A stretch of 64,000 nt of DNA from Tamarix chinensis. Lineage: Eukaryota; Streptophyta; Magnoliopsida; Caryophyllales; Tamaricaceae. The DNA lies in the NCBI GenBank assembly GCA_030549775.1, contig CM060181.1:434001-498000 (forward strand), written 5' to 3'. Positions 1 through 11,929 of the stretch are shown here, piece after piece. The position numbers and the translations under genes are program-made. Position 1 is the first letter of the stretch. Every line of letters begins with the position of its first letter. The notes under the pieces are model-generated. The model did no database searches. It was not told the origin of the DNA and saw only the letters and a program-made list of their open reading frames with translations.

Positions 1-707
1 TTTGTCCATAGTCAGGTATGGGGCAACCAGTTTTCCCCTGGCCCCTTGTCCCTTTACACAGTTGCTTCTTTTTGACTGTATGATCCCTTAAAGACACTCT
101 CTAATGCTAAAAACATATTATCTATGCTCTGGAGGCATACTGTGTGGGCTTTCAGTTATGGAAATGTTGGTAAAGAAGGGATGACATATTGATGCTTTTT
201 GTATCTGTATTTAGCACATGTCATGTGCAGTTTGGCTTCATATTGCTGGATATTTTGTTTTCTATGTATTGCTTCTTTGGATGTTTTGTGGGTTCTGGCT
301 TTAATGACTCAACCTTATTCACTTGTGTGTTTGATTCTCTTTTTTTCTCCTTCTGAATCTGTGATGGCATTTGACATGCTTTAGGCGAAGTCTAACCCAA
401 ACCACATGTTGGTTCATGGTCGCACAGGTGTAATTGCTTGACATTTAGACCGTAATAGGCGTGCTGCAGCCCCTTTATGAGTTATTACATTTTAACTTCA
501 ATCTTCTCCCTTGAGAATCTGCCAGTAACCTTTGGTTTTAGTGGACTCTTGGTGGTTTCTCCTCTCATCATGGAAATGCTACGTATTTTGCATCCACTTT
601 TATCTTTTGGGTCTGTTTTTTCATTAAGCATTTTATGAATCTAGTGTCAGGTGGTTTTCCTATAACAATTGATTCACGCTCTAACATGTTTGGCTTTCAT
701 CATTCAG
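1..707 (+). other. Intron upstream of the last LTN1 exon
   Basis: This stretch has no convincing coding segment and ends in TTCATCATTCAG, a good plant splice acceptor with AG at 706-707. The exon that should precede the RING exon in listerin is not visible here, so the window opens inside the intron. The short open frames in it are T-rich and low in complexity. Confidence 0.7.
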
Positions 708-935
708 AATGGAGCATTAGCTGAAGCAATACGGATATGGAAAAGCAACTTTGACAAGGAATTCGAGGGAGTTGAAGAGTGTCCCATCTGTTATAGTGTC
801 ATTCATACCTCCAACCATAGCCTTCCTCGGCTTGCTTGCAAGACATGCAAGCACAAGTTCCACTCAGCCTGTCTCTATAAATGGTTTTCAACTTCTCACA
901 AGTCAACCTGCCCATTGTGTCAGTCTCCATTTTGA
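708..935 (+). CDS. LTN1: E3 ubiquitin-protein ligase listerin, last exon (RING domain)
   Basis: This is the C-terminal exon of listerin, the E3 ligase of the ribosome-associated quality-control complex, which ubiquitinates nascent chains stalled on 60S subunits. The frame opens in phase 0 at AAT after the acceptor AG (706-707), reads [15 protein letters not shown], and ends at TGA 933-935, about 75 residues. It holds the RING: CPIC, then [12 protein letters not shown], then CPLC, so all the metal-binding Cys and His positions expected for the listerin C4HC3-type RING are visible. The segment ends in CPLCQSPF just before the stop, which fits a true C-terminus. The rest of this very long protein lies left of the window. 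No frameshift or stop is seen, so the gene is probably intact. Family assignment is from known listerin C-termini; intactness is inference from this exon only. Confidence 0.9.
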   Translation, partial: NGALAEAIRIWKSNFDKEFEGVEECPICYSVIHTSNHSLPRLACKTCKHKFHSACLYKWFSTSHKSTCPLCQSPF

Positions 936-2040
936 GAAAATGATCTGCAAAATGAAATCATCAGTCGGCAGCCAGATCTTCAGCCAAGACTTGTCAGTTC
1001 TGATAAATCTGCTTCTCTAAGTGACATTATTGCATTCGACAGTTGGGATGATAAAATAAGGTACATGTAGAAGCATGGTTAACCTGAGCGGCTGCAACAG
1101 TATGAACTGTAATTTTAGCAGTTGAAATAGTATAAACTATATGCAGCATAGTGGTCTGATGTCATTGAATAGCTAAACTGGTATGTGATTGGAAGTGTAT
1201 ATTCACAGGAGCGCAAGGTATATCTTGGAGGAACATACCTGTCGCTCTTGTTGCTATAAATTCACTTTGATCACTGCTATAGGATTCAAAGTCAAGAGGC
1301 TAATTACCCCTCCGTGTCCATGTGCATCTGGTATGCTTGTTTTGGGACTGCATGAGGCAGCATGACATATTGTAATAGTTCTGTTATTAATTATCTGTCT
1401 ACTGACGCAGTTGCCGCTACGATGGCACACTTATAGGTGGATTTTCATAAAATGTTAGGCGAGATGGATTTTATTTTTGAGTGGTAATGCGTTGGTTTGG
1501 AGGCTGCTGATATTCCAAACAGTAACTGAATTATGATTTTTATGGGGATAAAGGATTCGTTGGGATAGAACGGCAACATATAAAGTTATGTAGATGACCT
1601 ATAATATACTAGTGAAACCACATGTTGCGGAAGGTATGGGAGAGCTCCCCTGTCACTATTCTGATGGAGAAAGGAACACCGAACGTCCTCGATAACGCCC
1701 TTTGTTTCTATGTGGCAATATCATTTTTTGCTAGTCCCAGTTTTCGTGAGAATTTGAATGCAGCGATGATTTACTGACATGCAGCGTTGGTTTGAATGCA
1801 CCACCGCTAAAACAGGAAAGAAAATAGGTAAGACTGAACCGCTGGGCTGCTGGCATCATCTTGCTATATGAAAAAATAAAATGTTCATAGCTTATTTGTA
1901 GCTACTTATAAAAATTTATTATATAAGATAATTATTTAATTTATAAACTTTGTAGTCTAATTTTTTTATATTTAAAATGAATAACTAACAAGTTTTTTTT
2001 TTGAGATTTAAATATATGATAACTTGTTAGTGAAAACATA
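936..2040 (+). other. LTN1 3' UTR and downstream flank
   Basis: There is no coding signal. Moderately GC-balanced sequence continues to about 1860, then becomes strongly AT-rich. The sequence AAATAAGGTACATG near 1053 could be a splice donor of a 3' UTR intron, and AATAAA occurs near 1874, but neither cleavage site nor splicing can be decided from sequence alone. Confidence 0.4.
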
Positions 2041-2169
2041 GATCCTGTTCGATCTGATCCTGAATTTCACTTGAAGGTTCTACAGGTGGATTGGTATTGT
2101 ATCCAATCGAGTAGCCCATCCAATACTGAATGTGAAATGATGCTCCTGTATGTAGCCGTAAGATTAGAG

Positions 2170-2530
2170 ACGGTAATGGGACGGGTTAGGGATGGAGATT
2201 CTATTTTTATTTTTAAATCTAATAAGAAAAATAATTTTTGAATTCAATTTGATTTTTAATTTTTTTATTAGAAATTTTTTAATCCGATATCCACAAGGAT
2301 TAAATTTTTATATCCGATCCGATCTCCGATCTCCGATCTTCGATTTATTTTTTATTTTTGATTTATTTTTTGACCTTGAAATTCAATTTAATTTTTAAAA
2401 CATGACTCTGTACTTGAGTTTTAATTTTATCTCTGATCTTGAATTTTTTTTATATTATATATATAATTATATAAAAAAATATAAAAAATTATTCGGGACG
2501 AGTTTAGGGATAGAGACCCCAAATCTGTTC
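2170..2530. repeat. Dispersed AT-rich repeat, copy 1
   Basis: The segment begins with GACGGGTTAGGGATGGAGAT, has an AT-rich core with repeats of CCGATCTCCGATCT (about 2317-2345), and ends with TTTAGGGATAGAGACCCC. The same order of blocks recurs at 11490-11830. GGGATGG-edged, AT-cored repeats of this kind are common non-autonomous elements in plant genomes. Exact termini and TSD were not resolved. Confidence 0.45.
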
Positions 2531-2720
2531 CCGTTTTATTTTTGAAAAAATTTTTGTTAAGAATTTTTGAATTAGAATTTGATCTTTGAATATTCTTTTT
2601 AAACCTGAATTCGGATGGAAAATTTGTGATGGAGCTTTAAATCTGCAGAAAAAATTACTATCTCTAAGTAAGATATGGTGAAGGAATGATTCCCAGTTCA
2701 ACACAAGGGGCAACACATCT

Positions 2721-3765
2721 TAGTTAAGGTTTTAGCTAAAAAATGAACCGTGATGATCTTACAATTTACATAGCCTGCCTCATCACCCAAAGGGCCTTTG
2801 GTAGTTTGTAGCCACTTCGACGTGTCGCTCCCGGATTTAACAAACCTAGAAGCACTGGACAGCCCTTCGTGTAACCCGCCATATATTCCAGAAACATCCC
2901 ATGTACTTATGAAAAAATTAGTTTGATGTTGACTTGAGTAGAATTAAAAAAAAATTAATATAATTTTAAATATTTAGTTTTAAGTATAAAATATTATATA
3001 TATATATATATAATTATATTAATATGTACATCTAATTATACATAAATATACAGATAATATTTTTTTATTTATATATAATTTAAATATAAAAAAATAGATT
3101 AAATATTAAATAAATTGTATAACTTTAAATAGATTTATTTAACTGAATTTTAAAATAATTTTTCCTGTAATTATTCTTGCAGGAATTCTGGAGTAGCTTA
3201 GCGCACAAATGACGAGAATTGCGTGTAGATTTTCCTTGTCATAGGACAGCCTCAAAACTTTGTATGCTACCCCGGCATATGTTGGATGATCAAAGCTAGT
3301 TTATAGTTTATTTAATCTGAAAAAAGGGAACAAAATCATTTGTTTATTTTAAACTTCGTCCGGATAATAAGCTTATTATATTTGAATAGCTCGTCCCAAT
3401 ATCTGGGTGAAGAGTTTTTTTGAGCTAGTTTATAGATTATTTAGATTATTTAGGTTGTGATAAGCTTATCAGCATATACTTTAACGTAAGCTCTTATGAT
3501 ATTTTCAGTTTTATCTAATTTTTCAATTTTTACTTTGCTTTTCAACTAATAGTTCCAAATTTATTCAAGACCAGAGGAGCATGCCACCTCATTTTATTTT
3601 CCATTTCTATTGGACAAGTAGCACATCTTTCTTGTTTTTTTTCTTTAATGCTTATTTGCAGATAAGTCTTCGCTTGTCATTCAAAAATAATATATTCAGA
3701 AAAATGTATTAAAATATTAAAAAAACACAATTTAATTAGAATGCATTGTCACACATTTTCTTTGT
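2721..3765. other. AT-rich intergenic DNA
   Basis: I see no gene. There is a (TA)n run near 2994-3012, and a segment about 3295-3480 with two variants of AGTTTATAGATTATTTAG, probably an old MITE. Nothing else is supportable. Confidence 0.4.
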
Positions 3766-3782
3766 TTAATCCAAAGAGGTCG

Positions 3783-3904
3783 AATACTATATGGGCCCCT
3801 ATGGTTTGCAATTTTATATGTTTTGTTTTCTGTAAAAATAAAATATTTATTTTAATTTCTATAATTTGTAATTTTATCTATTTTATTCCATATAGAAGTA
3901 AAAT
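3783..3904. mobile_element. Left arm of a split MITE-like inverted-repeat element
   Basis: This arm contains TAATTTGTAATTTTATCTAT and TTATTCCATATAGAAG. Reading the other strand of 8880-9045 gives GTTTACAACTTTATCTATTT and TGATTCCTATAGAG in the same order, so the two arms are inverted copies. The solo LTR at 3905-8698 separates them; removing it and one AAAAT restores one hairpin-shaped element. No transposase is present, which fits a MITE. Confidence 0.5.
3900..3904. repeat. TSD AAAAT, left copy
   Basis: AAAAT lies directly before the TGTAATCCCCC start of the solo LTR and is repeated at 8699-8703 right after its GGGTGTTACA end. Confidence 0.85.
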
Positions 3905-4224
3905 TGTAATCCCCCGAAATTATAAAAAAGCCTATAATTTAATAAATAACTTTTATTTGGGATAAATTAGCTTTTAAATCTATTTAATTTAATTATTTCA
4001 TGGATTTTTGAGTATATAAAATTGGATATAAATATTTATTAAATTAAAATAAATATTTTGTTATTTTATCATACTCTTTTTATTTAAATAATTTTTTAAA
4101 CCATTATTTTACTAAAATTATCCTTTTAAACCCATATATTTAATTATATTAAATTAAATTATTAAATAAATTTATCACCCATAAATATTGCATTTTATTA
4201 TTTTATAAATTAAATTATTTTATT

Positions 4225-5460
4225 TTGTCCCATTTTTCCTTTCCTTTTTCCTTTTTCCTTTTTCCTTCTCCTTTTTCTCCTTTCTTTCTTTTTCCCTTTT
4301 TCTTCCCTTGGGCTGCTGGTACCCTGGTCTGCCTCTCCCCTCCTCGCGCCTGGGCCACTGGCTCATTTCTTTTCCTTCTCCCCCCGCGTGCATTGCCCGA
4401 CCTGCCTCCCTTATTTCTTTTCTTTCTCTTCTCCTCTGACTGGGCTGACCCACTCCCCTCTTCCCTTTGCCCGACCTACACGCAGCACGCACCACCCCCT
4501 TCTTTCTTTCTTCTTCTGCCTTTCCCCAATGCCATAACCCGACCACCTCCGCCATCTTTAGCCACCCTACCTGCAATCCTCTCCCACTGATCTCCCTATA
4601 TCTCTCTCTCTCTCTCTCCATTTTTCCTGCCCCATCTCATCCCCATCACCTCTCCCTCTCCTTGCCCATACCCCTCTTTTCCCCTCTCTCTCACTGCCAT
4701 TCCTATGCCCTTACCACCTGGCCGCCACCCTACCACCCGGTCGCCGCCCTACCGAGCCCCTATCCCCTCCTTTCTCTTCCTCTTCTTTTTCTTCTTTCCT
4801 CCCTGCCTCATTCTGCCAGTTTCGAGCCTCCCATGCCCCTCCCCGACCTTATTTTCCTTCCTTTCTTCTCCTCCTATCTCCCTCCCTATTTTGCTCCACC
4901 ACCCCCATTCCGCCACTACCACCGCTGCACTAGCGACCTGCACCACCCCCTGCCACCCTCTACCTCACCCCTACACCACCACAACACCCCTTGAGCCACC
5001 GTGCAACCTCCTTCTTCCTCCTCTCTTCTTTTTTTCTCATTTTTCTCCTTTTTCGGCAGCCACCCTACACTGCCTCTTTCCGCTGCCTTTGCTGCCACCT
5101 GAGCCACCAAACCAACCCTTACAACCTCCCCTACCACCCCACACCTCCTTTGGCTGAAGCAATCACGTGGAGGCCTTCATTTTCTCCCTCTCTTTTCCTT
5201 CCTTCTCAGCCCCATCCACCTCGGAAGCCACCTTCGCAGCCTTGTTGCCGTCGCCCTTAGCTGCCTTCAATCCATCCCCGACCACCACCTACACCCCCTC
5301 TCCACCTCTGCACCCTTCCTTTGCCTTAAATCCTCCCTCACATGCCTTCTTTCCTAGCCTTAAATCCCTAACCCGAAAACACCACTCCCTCCTCCCTTTC
5401 TTGCCATTTCGAGCCTCTCTCCATTATTCCTTTGCATGCAGCTCATGCTGTATGAGTCGT
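4225..5460 (+). other. Pyrimidine-rich block of the solo LTR
   Basis: A C/T-dominated strand begins with many TTTCC runs and continues as Pro/Leu/Ser-coding nonsense open in several frames. Equivalent purine-rich blocks on the opposite strand occur in the minus-oriented family members at about 16556-16797, 33090-33460, 39890-41155 and 41596-42560. It is therefore a property of the LTR sense strand, not a gene. Confidence 0.6.
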
Positions 5461-6113
5461 ATGGGCTGCTGCATGCCTTGTTTTTTTAATAATAATTATT
5501 AAGGTATAATAATATTTCAAGTTAAGTATTTCAATAATTAAGTATTATACAGTCTTATGCTTGGTTTTTCTTATTTCTAATATAATAAATATTGATATTA
5601 TTGTAGGTATTGGTTTTTCTAATCAAAGCTTGAATCTTTAACCAGAATACCGGTAAGGTTTATTTTTGTGGGAATTAAGGTAACCGTTAAACCCCACTTA
5701 AACACATGGATAAACGTATTTTAGCACATTAGACTTTTTAATATGTTATTATGCTTGATATATGTTGTTTAATATAATATATGTAGTTTCTTGTGTTGAT
5801 TGATAAAAAAGAAGCATGTTAGATTATATGCTATGTATGAAATTATTGCTTAAGGTAAGAGTTTGATTATTAATGAAAATGTTAAGTATTTATCCATGTT
5901 GTATTATGTTGCTGTGATCTTTAATGCATGGTTAATATTATTGTGAGCCTTAGGGGTATTTTAGTAATATGTCTTGTGCAAGAATGTGGCCTAATATGTA
6001 TTGGTGTTAATGAGTATTCTATTAAATATAACAGCTGTGGAGTGGGATAATGAGAATGGGGTATTAATATTCATATTTTGTGTAGTGATAATAATTTAAT
6101 ATAAGTGGTGTAA

Positions 6114-6510
6114 TAAGGGTAAAATGGTAATTTACAAATGAAAAGGGTAAATTGGTAATTTTGGAAGTAAAGGGATAAAATGGTAATTTTGTAAATAAAG
6201 GGTAAAATAGTAATTTTATAATTAAAGGGGCAAAATGGTAATTTGTAAGCAAATGGTAAAATGGTAATTTTATAATTAAAGGGGCAAAATAGTAATTTCA
6301 TAATTAAAGGGCAAAATGATAATTTTGGATGCAAAGGGGAAAATTGTAATTTTGTAAGTGAAAAGGGTAAAATGATAATTTTGTATGTAAAGGGTAAAAT
6401 GGTAAATTGGTAAATAAAAGGGTAATTTGGTAATTTATCCAACTAAAGGGGCAATTTAGTAATTATAACAATGGGGAAGGGTAGTTTGGTAATCTAACAA
6501 ACAAAATGGG
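6114..6510 (+). repeat. Minisatellite inside the solo LTR (about 22-32 bp unit)
   Basis: Imperfect tandem units follow the pattern AAAGGGGCAAAATGGTAATT followed by a short T/A-rich spacer, roughly 14 units. Because many unit lengths suit open reading, the minus strand is open over 123 codons with a recurring KITILPF peptide, which is a by-product of the repeat. The array is not present at this relative position in the other LTR copies. Confidence 0.75.
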
Positions 6511-7618
6511 AAATATGATAAGTGTAACAATTATGAAGGATAATTAGTAACCTAATAAGTGTGAGAGATGGCTTGGTAACCTAAACCGAGTAAGGGTGTG
6601 GCGAAGAACAATTATATGTGGGTTACATACCTTGTGTTCCATGTGTTATGCCACACTGTGTACTTTATGCTTAATGCTTAATTATTTATAGCACAACTTG
6701 GAGTAAATACATGCTTATGTGACTTCCTTATGGCGTGTGGATGCAAATTATATTTGTTGTGTGTACGATGTTATGTGATGTGACCCTCTAGGGCATGCAT
6801 GCTAGGATATTTAATGTGGTAATGTGGGATGGAAGGATGAAAAAGAAAAAATGGGAAAGTAAGATAACTAAGGGGAAGTAAGTTGGCTAATGTAGGTAGG
6901 AATGACCTAAATAATCCATGAGCCATGAGTGGATGAATAAAAGGGGACTTTAAATAAATAGAATGAATGGGAGAATCTAGGGTTTGCATGGGATTGTTAG
7001 AGTTCGCATGGGGGCGAACTTTACATATGAAAAGTTGCCTTGGGACGTGGTCACGTGAGGAAGGTAATGGAAGAGTTATTTGGGTGACTGGAGGCTTCGG
7101 GTGAAAAATAGTAGGTGAAATAATATAAGGGTGCATAGGAGACCGAGTTAGGGTTCAGGAGGAAACCCTAATTTGAGAAGGTGGAAAAAGAAAAAGAAAA
7201 AAATAAAAATAAATGAGGATGAGTGAGGTATGAAGTGAGGGTTGAACCTAAGAGTTGTGACGTGTGGGGTGTTAAAATAGTTTGGGTTGTGTGAGGCAGA
7301 GAAGGATGGGCTATATAGGCCCAAATTAGGGTTTTTAGAGAAAACCCTAGGATAAGGCAGCGAGTAGACTTTGGGGTATAAGGTAGTCGGCCTTGACCTA
7401 CAGACTTATGAGTTGGGCTCCCGGTGCGAGTAAGTGGAGTAAGGGGAGGATGTCGAGCTGAGTTAGGAGGTGTAGAAGTCTCAAGACATGGGACAGACCC
7501 TCTTGGGAGGATAAGTATAGATTGAGTTAGTCATGCATGTCTAGGGTGAAATCTGTTGAATAAGATTCGATAAAAAACTAATCATGTAAAGTGGAAGATT
7601 ATTTAGCCGGACCCAAAC

Positions 7619-7955
7619 CGATCCACCAGCATAATAGTGGCCAGGTGCCGGATGCCCTGGAGACTGATCCACTGGAATATAATAGTGGTTAGGTGCGTTA
7701 TGCCCTATAAGTGATCGATCCACCGTCTATAATATTGGGGGATCCCAAACTCAATAAACCAAACCCTAAGTTTGATAAGACATATAAAAGACACTAAGTA
7801 CTTACAGTGGAATACCATGAGAGTCGGTGCCAGACTGATCTACCAGCATAATAGTGGCCTGGAGTGTTTTGCCTTAGAGCCCGATCCACCGGCATATAAT
7901 AGTGGTTAGGTGCGTTCTGCCCTATAAATGATCGATCCACCGTCTATAATAGTGG
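7619..7955 (-). repeat. Two-block array of the CACTATTATAGCCGGTGG module
   Basis: Six diverged units, three per block, of GATCCACCGGCATATAATAGTGG-like sequence (opposite strand of the family module) separated by TGCCCTATAA-type spacers. The gap between the blocks carries TTACAGTGGAATACC, which recurs between blocks in the other LTR copies. Confidence 0.7.
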
Positions 7956-8552
7956 GGTTCCCGCATTCGCATGGATATATATAAAATCCGAGAGATGATT
8001 GAATGATGATGGACTAATAACTTAAGGCCTAGAAGTATTGATAGTTAATTATGACCTATTAATATTTGATTGACTTGTTAAGTATGCGAATGTACAAAAG
8101 TGAATATTATGTATGCACCATTAATATCTGATTGACTTGCTAAATATGTGAATGTATGGATGTGAATATTATATTTACACCAGTCGTTATGTATGAATAT
8201 AGTGGTGTATCGTGTGTTACATTACGAGCCTACTTTTAAGTGTTTTTTAAAGGGTTACTCAGTACTGTAGTACTGAAGGGTTCTATTTGTGGGGCCCCTA
8301 CCTATTCAATGGGCATTGTTCCTTGTAGGTCATTTTCAGGTGCTACTCAAGTGGGCCATCGGGAAAGAGTGTAAAGAACTATCCGGAAAGTCTTAGGGTT
8401 GTCCTCTTTCTCTTTTAAATTCTTGTTTGAATGCATTCGTTGTTTTGTAACCACCACTAGTGGATTTTATTCTCGTAAATTGTTTACAATGCTACTCTGA
8501 TTTAAATATGTTTGAATTTCTCATAAGTTGTATTATTCTCTTTTAGCCTTAT

Positions 8553-8598
8553 CACTTGGTAATGGAACGGTAGGAATGAACCGGTCTGGTACTAAGTG
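8553..8598 (+). repeat. Imperfect stem-loop near LTR 3' end
   Basis: The arms CACTTGGTAATGGAACGGT (8553-8571) and ACCGGTCTGGTACTAAGTG (8580-8598) pair at 14 of 19 positions, with an 8-nt loop, 100 bp from the LTR terminus. An equivalent structure sits at the same distance in the other family members. Confidence 0.6.
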
Positions 8599-8698
8599 TG
8601 GCAGTAATATACCCAGAATTTACGGTTTTGTTATTTTGTTTCCACTAATTATTTTAATAAAATGAAAATTTTCAGTAGTGAATTTTAAGGGTGTTACA

Positions 8699-8703
8699 AA
8701 AAT
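8699..8703. repeat. TSD AAAAT, right copy
   Basis: It matches 3900-3904 exactly. Confidence 0.85.
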
Positions 8704-9045
8704 ATTCATTTAGTCTTTGGAGAATTATTTTATAGTCGAATTAGTTCCTACACATTATATTAACCTACTATTAGATATTAATTTTTATACTCTTTCTATC
8801 TCTCTCTCTCTCTCTCTCTCTCAAAATGAGCAAATTACATCTAATTGTATATTCACTTAGTATTTACTATAATTTGAATCTAAAGTGATTTACGAGGACT
8901 CAAATAATTATTTTATCTCTATAGGAATCAAAATAGATAAAGTTGTAAACTACGAAATGATAATAAATGTTTTATTTTTAAAGGGATCATAATAGATAAA
9001 GTTACAAACTATAATGACCGAAATAATATTTAACTCCAAACTAAA
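8704..9045. mobile_element. Right arm of the split MITE-like element
   Basis: Contains AATCAAAATAGATAAAGTTG and GATCATAATAGATAAAGTTA, inverted relative to the left arm at 3783-3904, plus a (TC)n run at 8797-8822. The right arm is longer than the left, so one side carries an internal duplication or the left arm is truncated. Confidence 0.5.
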
Positions 9046-9349
9046 AGATCCCTTAAAATTATTGATCTTGGTAAAGCTTTTTTCACTGCCAAGTTTTCTA
9101 ACGTAGTCGGTCAAGAAGATATGGATCTTATTATTTTATTTAACAAAAAAAATAAATAAAAATTGCGTAGCCATGGGAACCAGATTTTGACCTAGCATGA
9201 TTTAATATCGTTGACAGTCCCGCTGCATGGGTACACATTCATATGCTTCCGGTTGGGTACTATGTAATGCTCAAACATTGTTTGATATTGGCGGGCCCAT
9301 TGGAATGGTACTAAAACTTGATTAATAATTAATACAGTGCCTACGAGAG

Positions 9350-9547
9350 GTGGGGATCATTTTGCGAGACTCTGTTCAAGTTAAAGTTAATCAGCCTAAT
9401 AATTACGAAGAAAAACTTCGTAAACAATATTATGATTTTCAATGTGAAAATATGTCACAAGTATGCTTCTCATGTGGTTGTTTGGATCGCTGCGGTACTT
9501 TCTACAAAAAGTCTAGAAAAGGACCATGTTTGTTCGCCTTATTTTAG
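9350..9547 (+). pseudogene. Zinc-knuckle scrap, probably from a LINE ORF1 or gag
   Basis: The open frame contains YYDFQCENMSQVCFSCGCLD, which resembles the region around the zinc knuckle that follows DUF4283 in plant LINE ORF1 proteins (usual pattern CFxCGxxGHxxxxC). The expected His and last Cys are not in place. There is no polyprotein around it. It is most likely a degenerate transposon fragment; a chance resemblance cannot be excluded. Confidence 0.3.
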
Positions 9548-10400
9548 TACTAGGAATGAACACATCCATTGAAATCATTTCTCCACTATCGTTGAAGAGT
9601 AGCTGTCATAAACCTATGGCCCCTGGATGCTTGTTTCCAGGGAAAAATAGACGGTGCAATTTATAAGGGACAGACGAAAACCACCGATTGATCTTCTTAT
9701 ATAACTCACCGTGGAAATCCAGTTGATTCTAAGAGATAAGTATATTCTTCGTCATGGCAGATTTAGCAAGCCTACTATCGGGCAAGATGACTCAATAACT
9801 AAACTAGCCCATCTTGGGAGAACTAACGGTAATAATAATAATATATTCTATTTCTAAAAAAAAAATTATGTAGTTAATCTATATACTTTTTAAAAAACTA
9901 ATAAAAATAATATTAAAATTACAACATTTATTAAAAAATAATCAAACATTTCATACTAGATTAAAAAATAAAAATAAAAGGCAAATTTAAATTTTTATAA
10001 AATAATTTTATTTTTTATATAGAAGTTTAGTAATAAAATAATTTTTTTTAATATAGGAGGAATAAAAATAAAACGCACATGTCGATTAAGTTCCGATCTC
10101 CATGTATTAGTGTCGAACCACCATCCTCCACTTCTACTGTTCCTAAAGCACTTGGGCAGTAGGACTGAGTTCATCTCTTCCATCCCTGCTAAAAGTCACT
10201 CTCCAACAATCCAAATGGCCAACAGTTCGCGCAATCCCCAGGAGCAGAGAAAATCCAATCAACCGGAGATATCGAACACCTACAGCCAACGATCACCAGA
10301 CCAGAATAGTGTGGATTCGATCGAAATATCATCAATGGATCTAGCTGCAACGCTCCTTCCCTTTCCCCTGCATCATTGGAATGTCTTAAGTTTTCGGCAA
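9548..10400. other. AT-rich intergenic DNA
   Basis: Apart from A/T runs at 9835-10065, nothing recognisable is present. The open frame at 10110-10493 on the + strand lies opposite the degenerate retroelement leader described next and shows no domain. Confidence 0.35.
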
Positions 10401-11340
10401 ATGAGTTTGGTTGAACCAGGAAATCTCGCTGGAAATGTTACTTCATCCCACTCTGTACTTCCGCAGGGACAGATGCAGAAGGAAGAATCATAGGAGACGA
10501 GTTTAGAGAGGGTCCAACTGAATATGATAAGGTGGATGGATCAGATGTTGGTTCGAGGACAGCGACACCCTCAACTCTTGAGATATCGAAGTCGAGCCAT
10601 CAGATCAAACGCTCTCAATTTCCTAATGATGAATCTACCGATGACAGATGGCTCGGTCAAGTCGCCTCCACCTTCAAGAAGGGTTGATCGAGGAACAAGC
10701 CTACCCCATCAATGGACAACTCGTGCCTCCATCTCTGTCGCCATGGTGGCCCTGAGAGTCCCTAAACTCACGATTCTTGTCAACCCTGAGCCCACGGTGA
10801 ATTCGTGTCTGATACAGTTACCGAATCACAGTTCATTGATGTAGATGATTCCCTCTTAGAGTGGGGAAGGACACCTGAAAAAGAAATAGGGAGGGAGAGA
10901 GACGCTAGACAGAGGAAAGGAGAATTTTCATTCAATTTTCCAGCCTCCTTTCTGTCCATCCATTGATCAATTATATACGGATAAGTTCAGCGTAACAAAA
11001 GCTTAGCAGCCAGATATATTCCCTCCAACAGAATTACTAAATCACTAAGACAACATATTCTAGAAGCTACTCAACTAACCAAGTGATTAAGCCAAGTAAT
11101 CTATTTTGTAAATAATATTAGACCACATAATCCACAGGTTATGTGTGTCTTGAGCCTTGGGGCTGGAGCGACGTTCGTATCAATGCCTCATACTTGGACC
11201 GGAAGTACTACGAGTCGAAACCCATGCAGTGACCACTGGACCACATGTTAGGCTTGGGTCAGGTTCGTATCAATGTTCCACTCTTCAAAACAACCTTGCC
11301 CCCAAGGTCGAGATCCTCCTTCAAAATCAATTGAGGTAGC
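10400..11340 (-). mobile_element. Degenerate Ty3/gypsy fragment: pol tail, LTR, gag start
   Basis: Read on the minus strand, 11330-11270 gives LDLGGKVVLKSG, resembling the C-terminal polyprotein tail (LEDKV-type) of some Ty3/gypsy elements. LTR-like sequence with ATATAATTGATCAATGGATG and a CT-rich stretch follows. Next comes a primer-binding-like TGTATCAGACAC near 10812, and then MATEMEARV near 10742, a gag-like start closed by a stop soon after. Order and wording fit an LTR with pieces of internal sequence on both sides. All parts are decayed, and lineage is unresolved. Confidence 0.35.
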
Positions 11341-11489
11341 TCGGTACTAGCAGACTTTGAACAAACATGAGAACCAAGGGTCTAGTATCCCCTTTAATCG
11401 GGTAGAACTCACAAAACAAGGGACTAAACAAAATTCCAGCTCAGTTTTAATCGTCAACCAAGCTTGATCTAAGTGATAATTCCACCCAA

Positions 11490-11830
11490 GCAGGCTTACA
11501 ACCCATCTCTATCCCTAAATTCAATAAGTAAAATTATTTCCAAATCCGTCCTAATTTTTATTTTTTTATAAAAAAATTTCCTACCCAATTTTCCGTGGGG
11601 ATTAAATTCTCGTATCCGACGTGATTTTCAAACTTTTCCACATTTTTGATCATTTTCTATTTTTAAAATCCGACTCGATATCCGATCTTATTTTTTTATA
11701 ACATATTTTAATTTATATTCTATATATAAAAAAATATATATAATATATATAGAATAATATAAAAAAGTTTCGAGATGGGTTCGGGGATGAGGACCCCAAA
11801 CCTGTCCCTGCCCCATCCTTAAAAAAAATC
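11490..11830. repeat. Dispersed AT-rich repeat, copy 2
   Basis: This is the counterpart of 2170-2530: edges CCCATCTCTATCCCTAAATT and GGGGATGAGGACCCCAAACC, with an AT-rich core containing CCGACTCGATATCCGATC. The two copies are clearly diverged. Confidence 0.45.
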
Positions 11831-11929
11831 TTCAAATCTAAATGGAAAATATTCGATAGGGTCCCAAACTCGTGGGAAAATGCCATCCCTAACCAGTGAA
11901 GTTTACATTTTCTCTTTGAATGACCCATG

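Larger units (their letters stand above)
3905..8698 (+). mobile_element. Solo LTR, Tekay-like Ty3/gypsy family (4.79 kb)
   Basis: It starts TGTAATCCCCCG and ends GGGTGTTACA, flanked by perfect AAAAT duplications. No polyprotein is present, so it is a solo LTR left by LTR-LTR recombination. Order along the + (sense) strand: AT-rich start; pyrimidine-rich block with long spurious open frames (4225-5460); short-period minisatellite (6114-6510); two blocks of the ATAATAGTGG module (7619-7740 and 7835-7955); imperfect stem-loop (8553-8598); terminus. The same order, on the other strand, is seen in the copies at 30281-42867, 31282-34307 and 36743-41590. The family is linked to Tekay because the interrupted copy is attached to a Tekay-type pol. 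Confidence 0.88.

Noticed and set aside
4220..5502. Several overlapping long frames on both strands
   Set aside because: They lie in the pyrimidine-rich block of a solo LTR; products are Pro/Leu/Ser or Arg/Lys/Glu runs with no domain, and the block recurs in all LTR copies.
6071..6442. 123-residue minus-strand frame with repeating KITILPF
   Set aside because: The frame is a by-product of a tandem minisatellite, has no supporting start context, and is absent from the other LTR copies.
6114..6510. Regular repeat resembling a CRISPR array
   Set aside because: Units are directly adjacent and vary throughout, with no constant repeat and unique spacers, in plant nuclear DNA.
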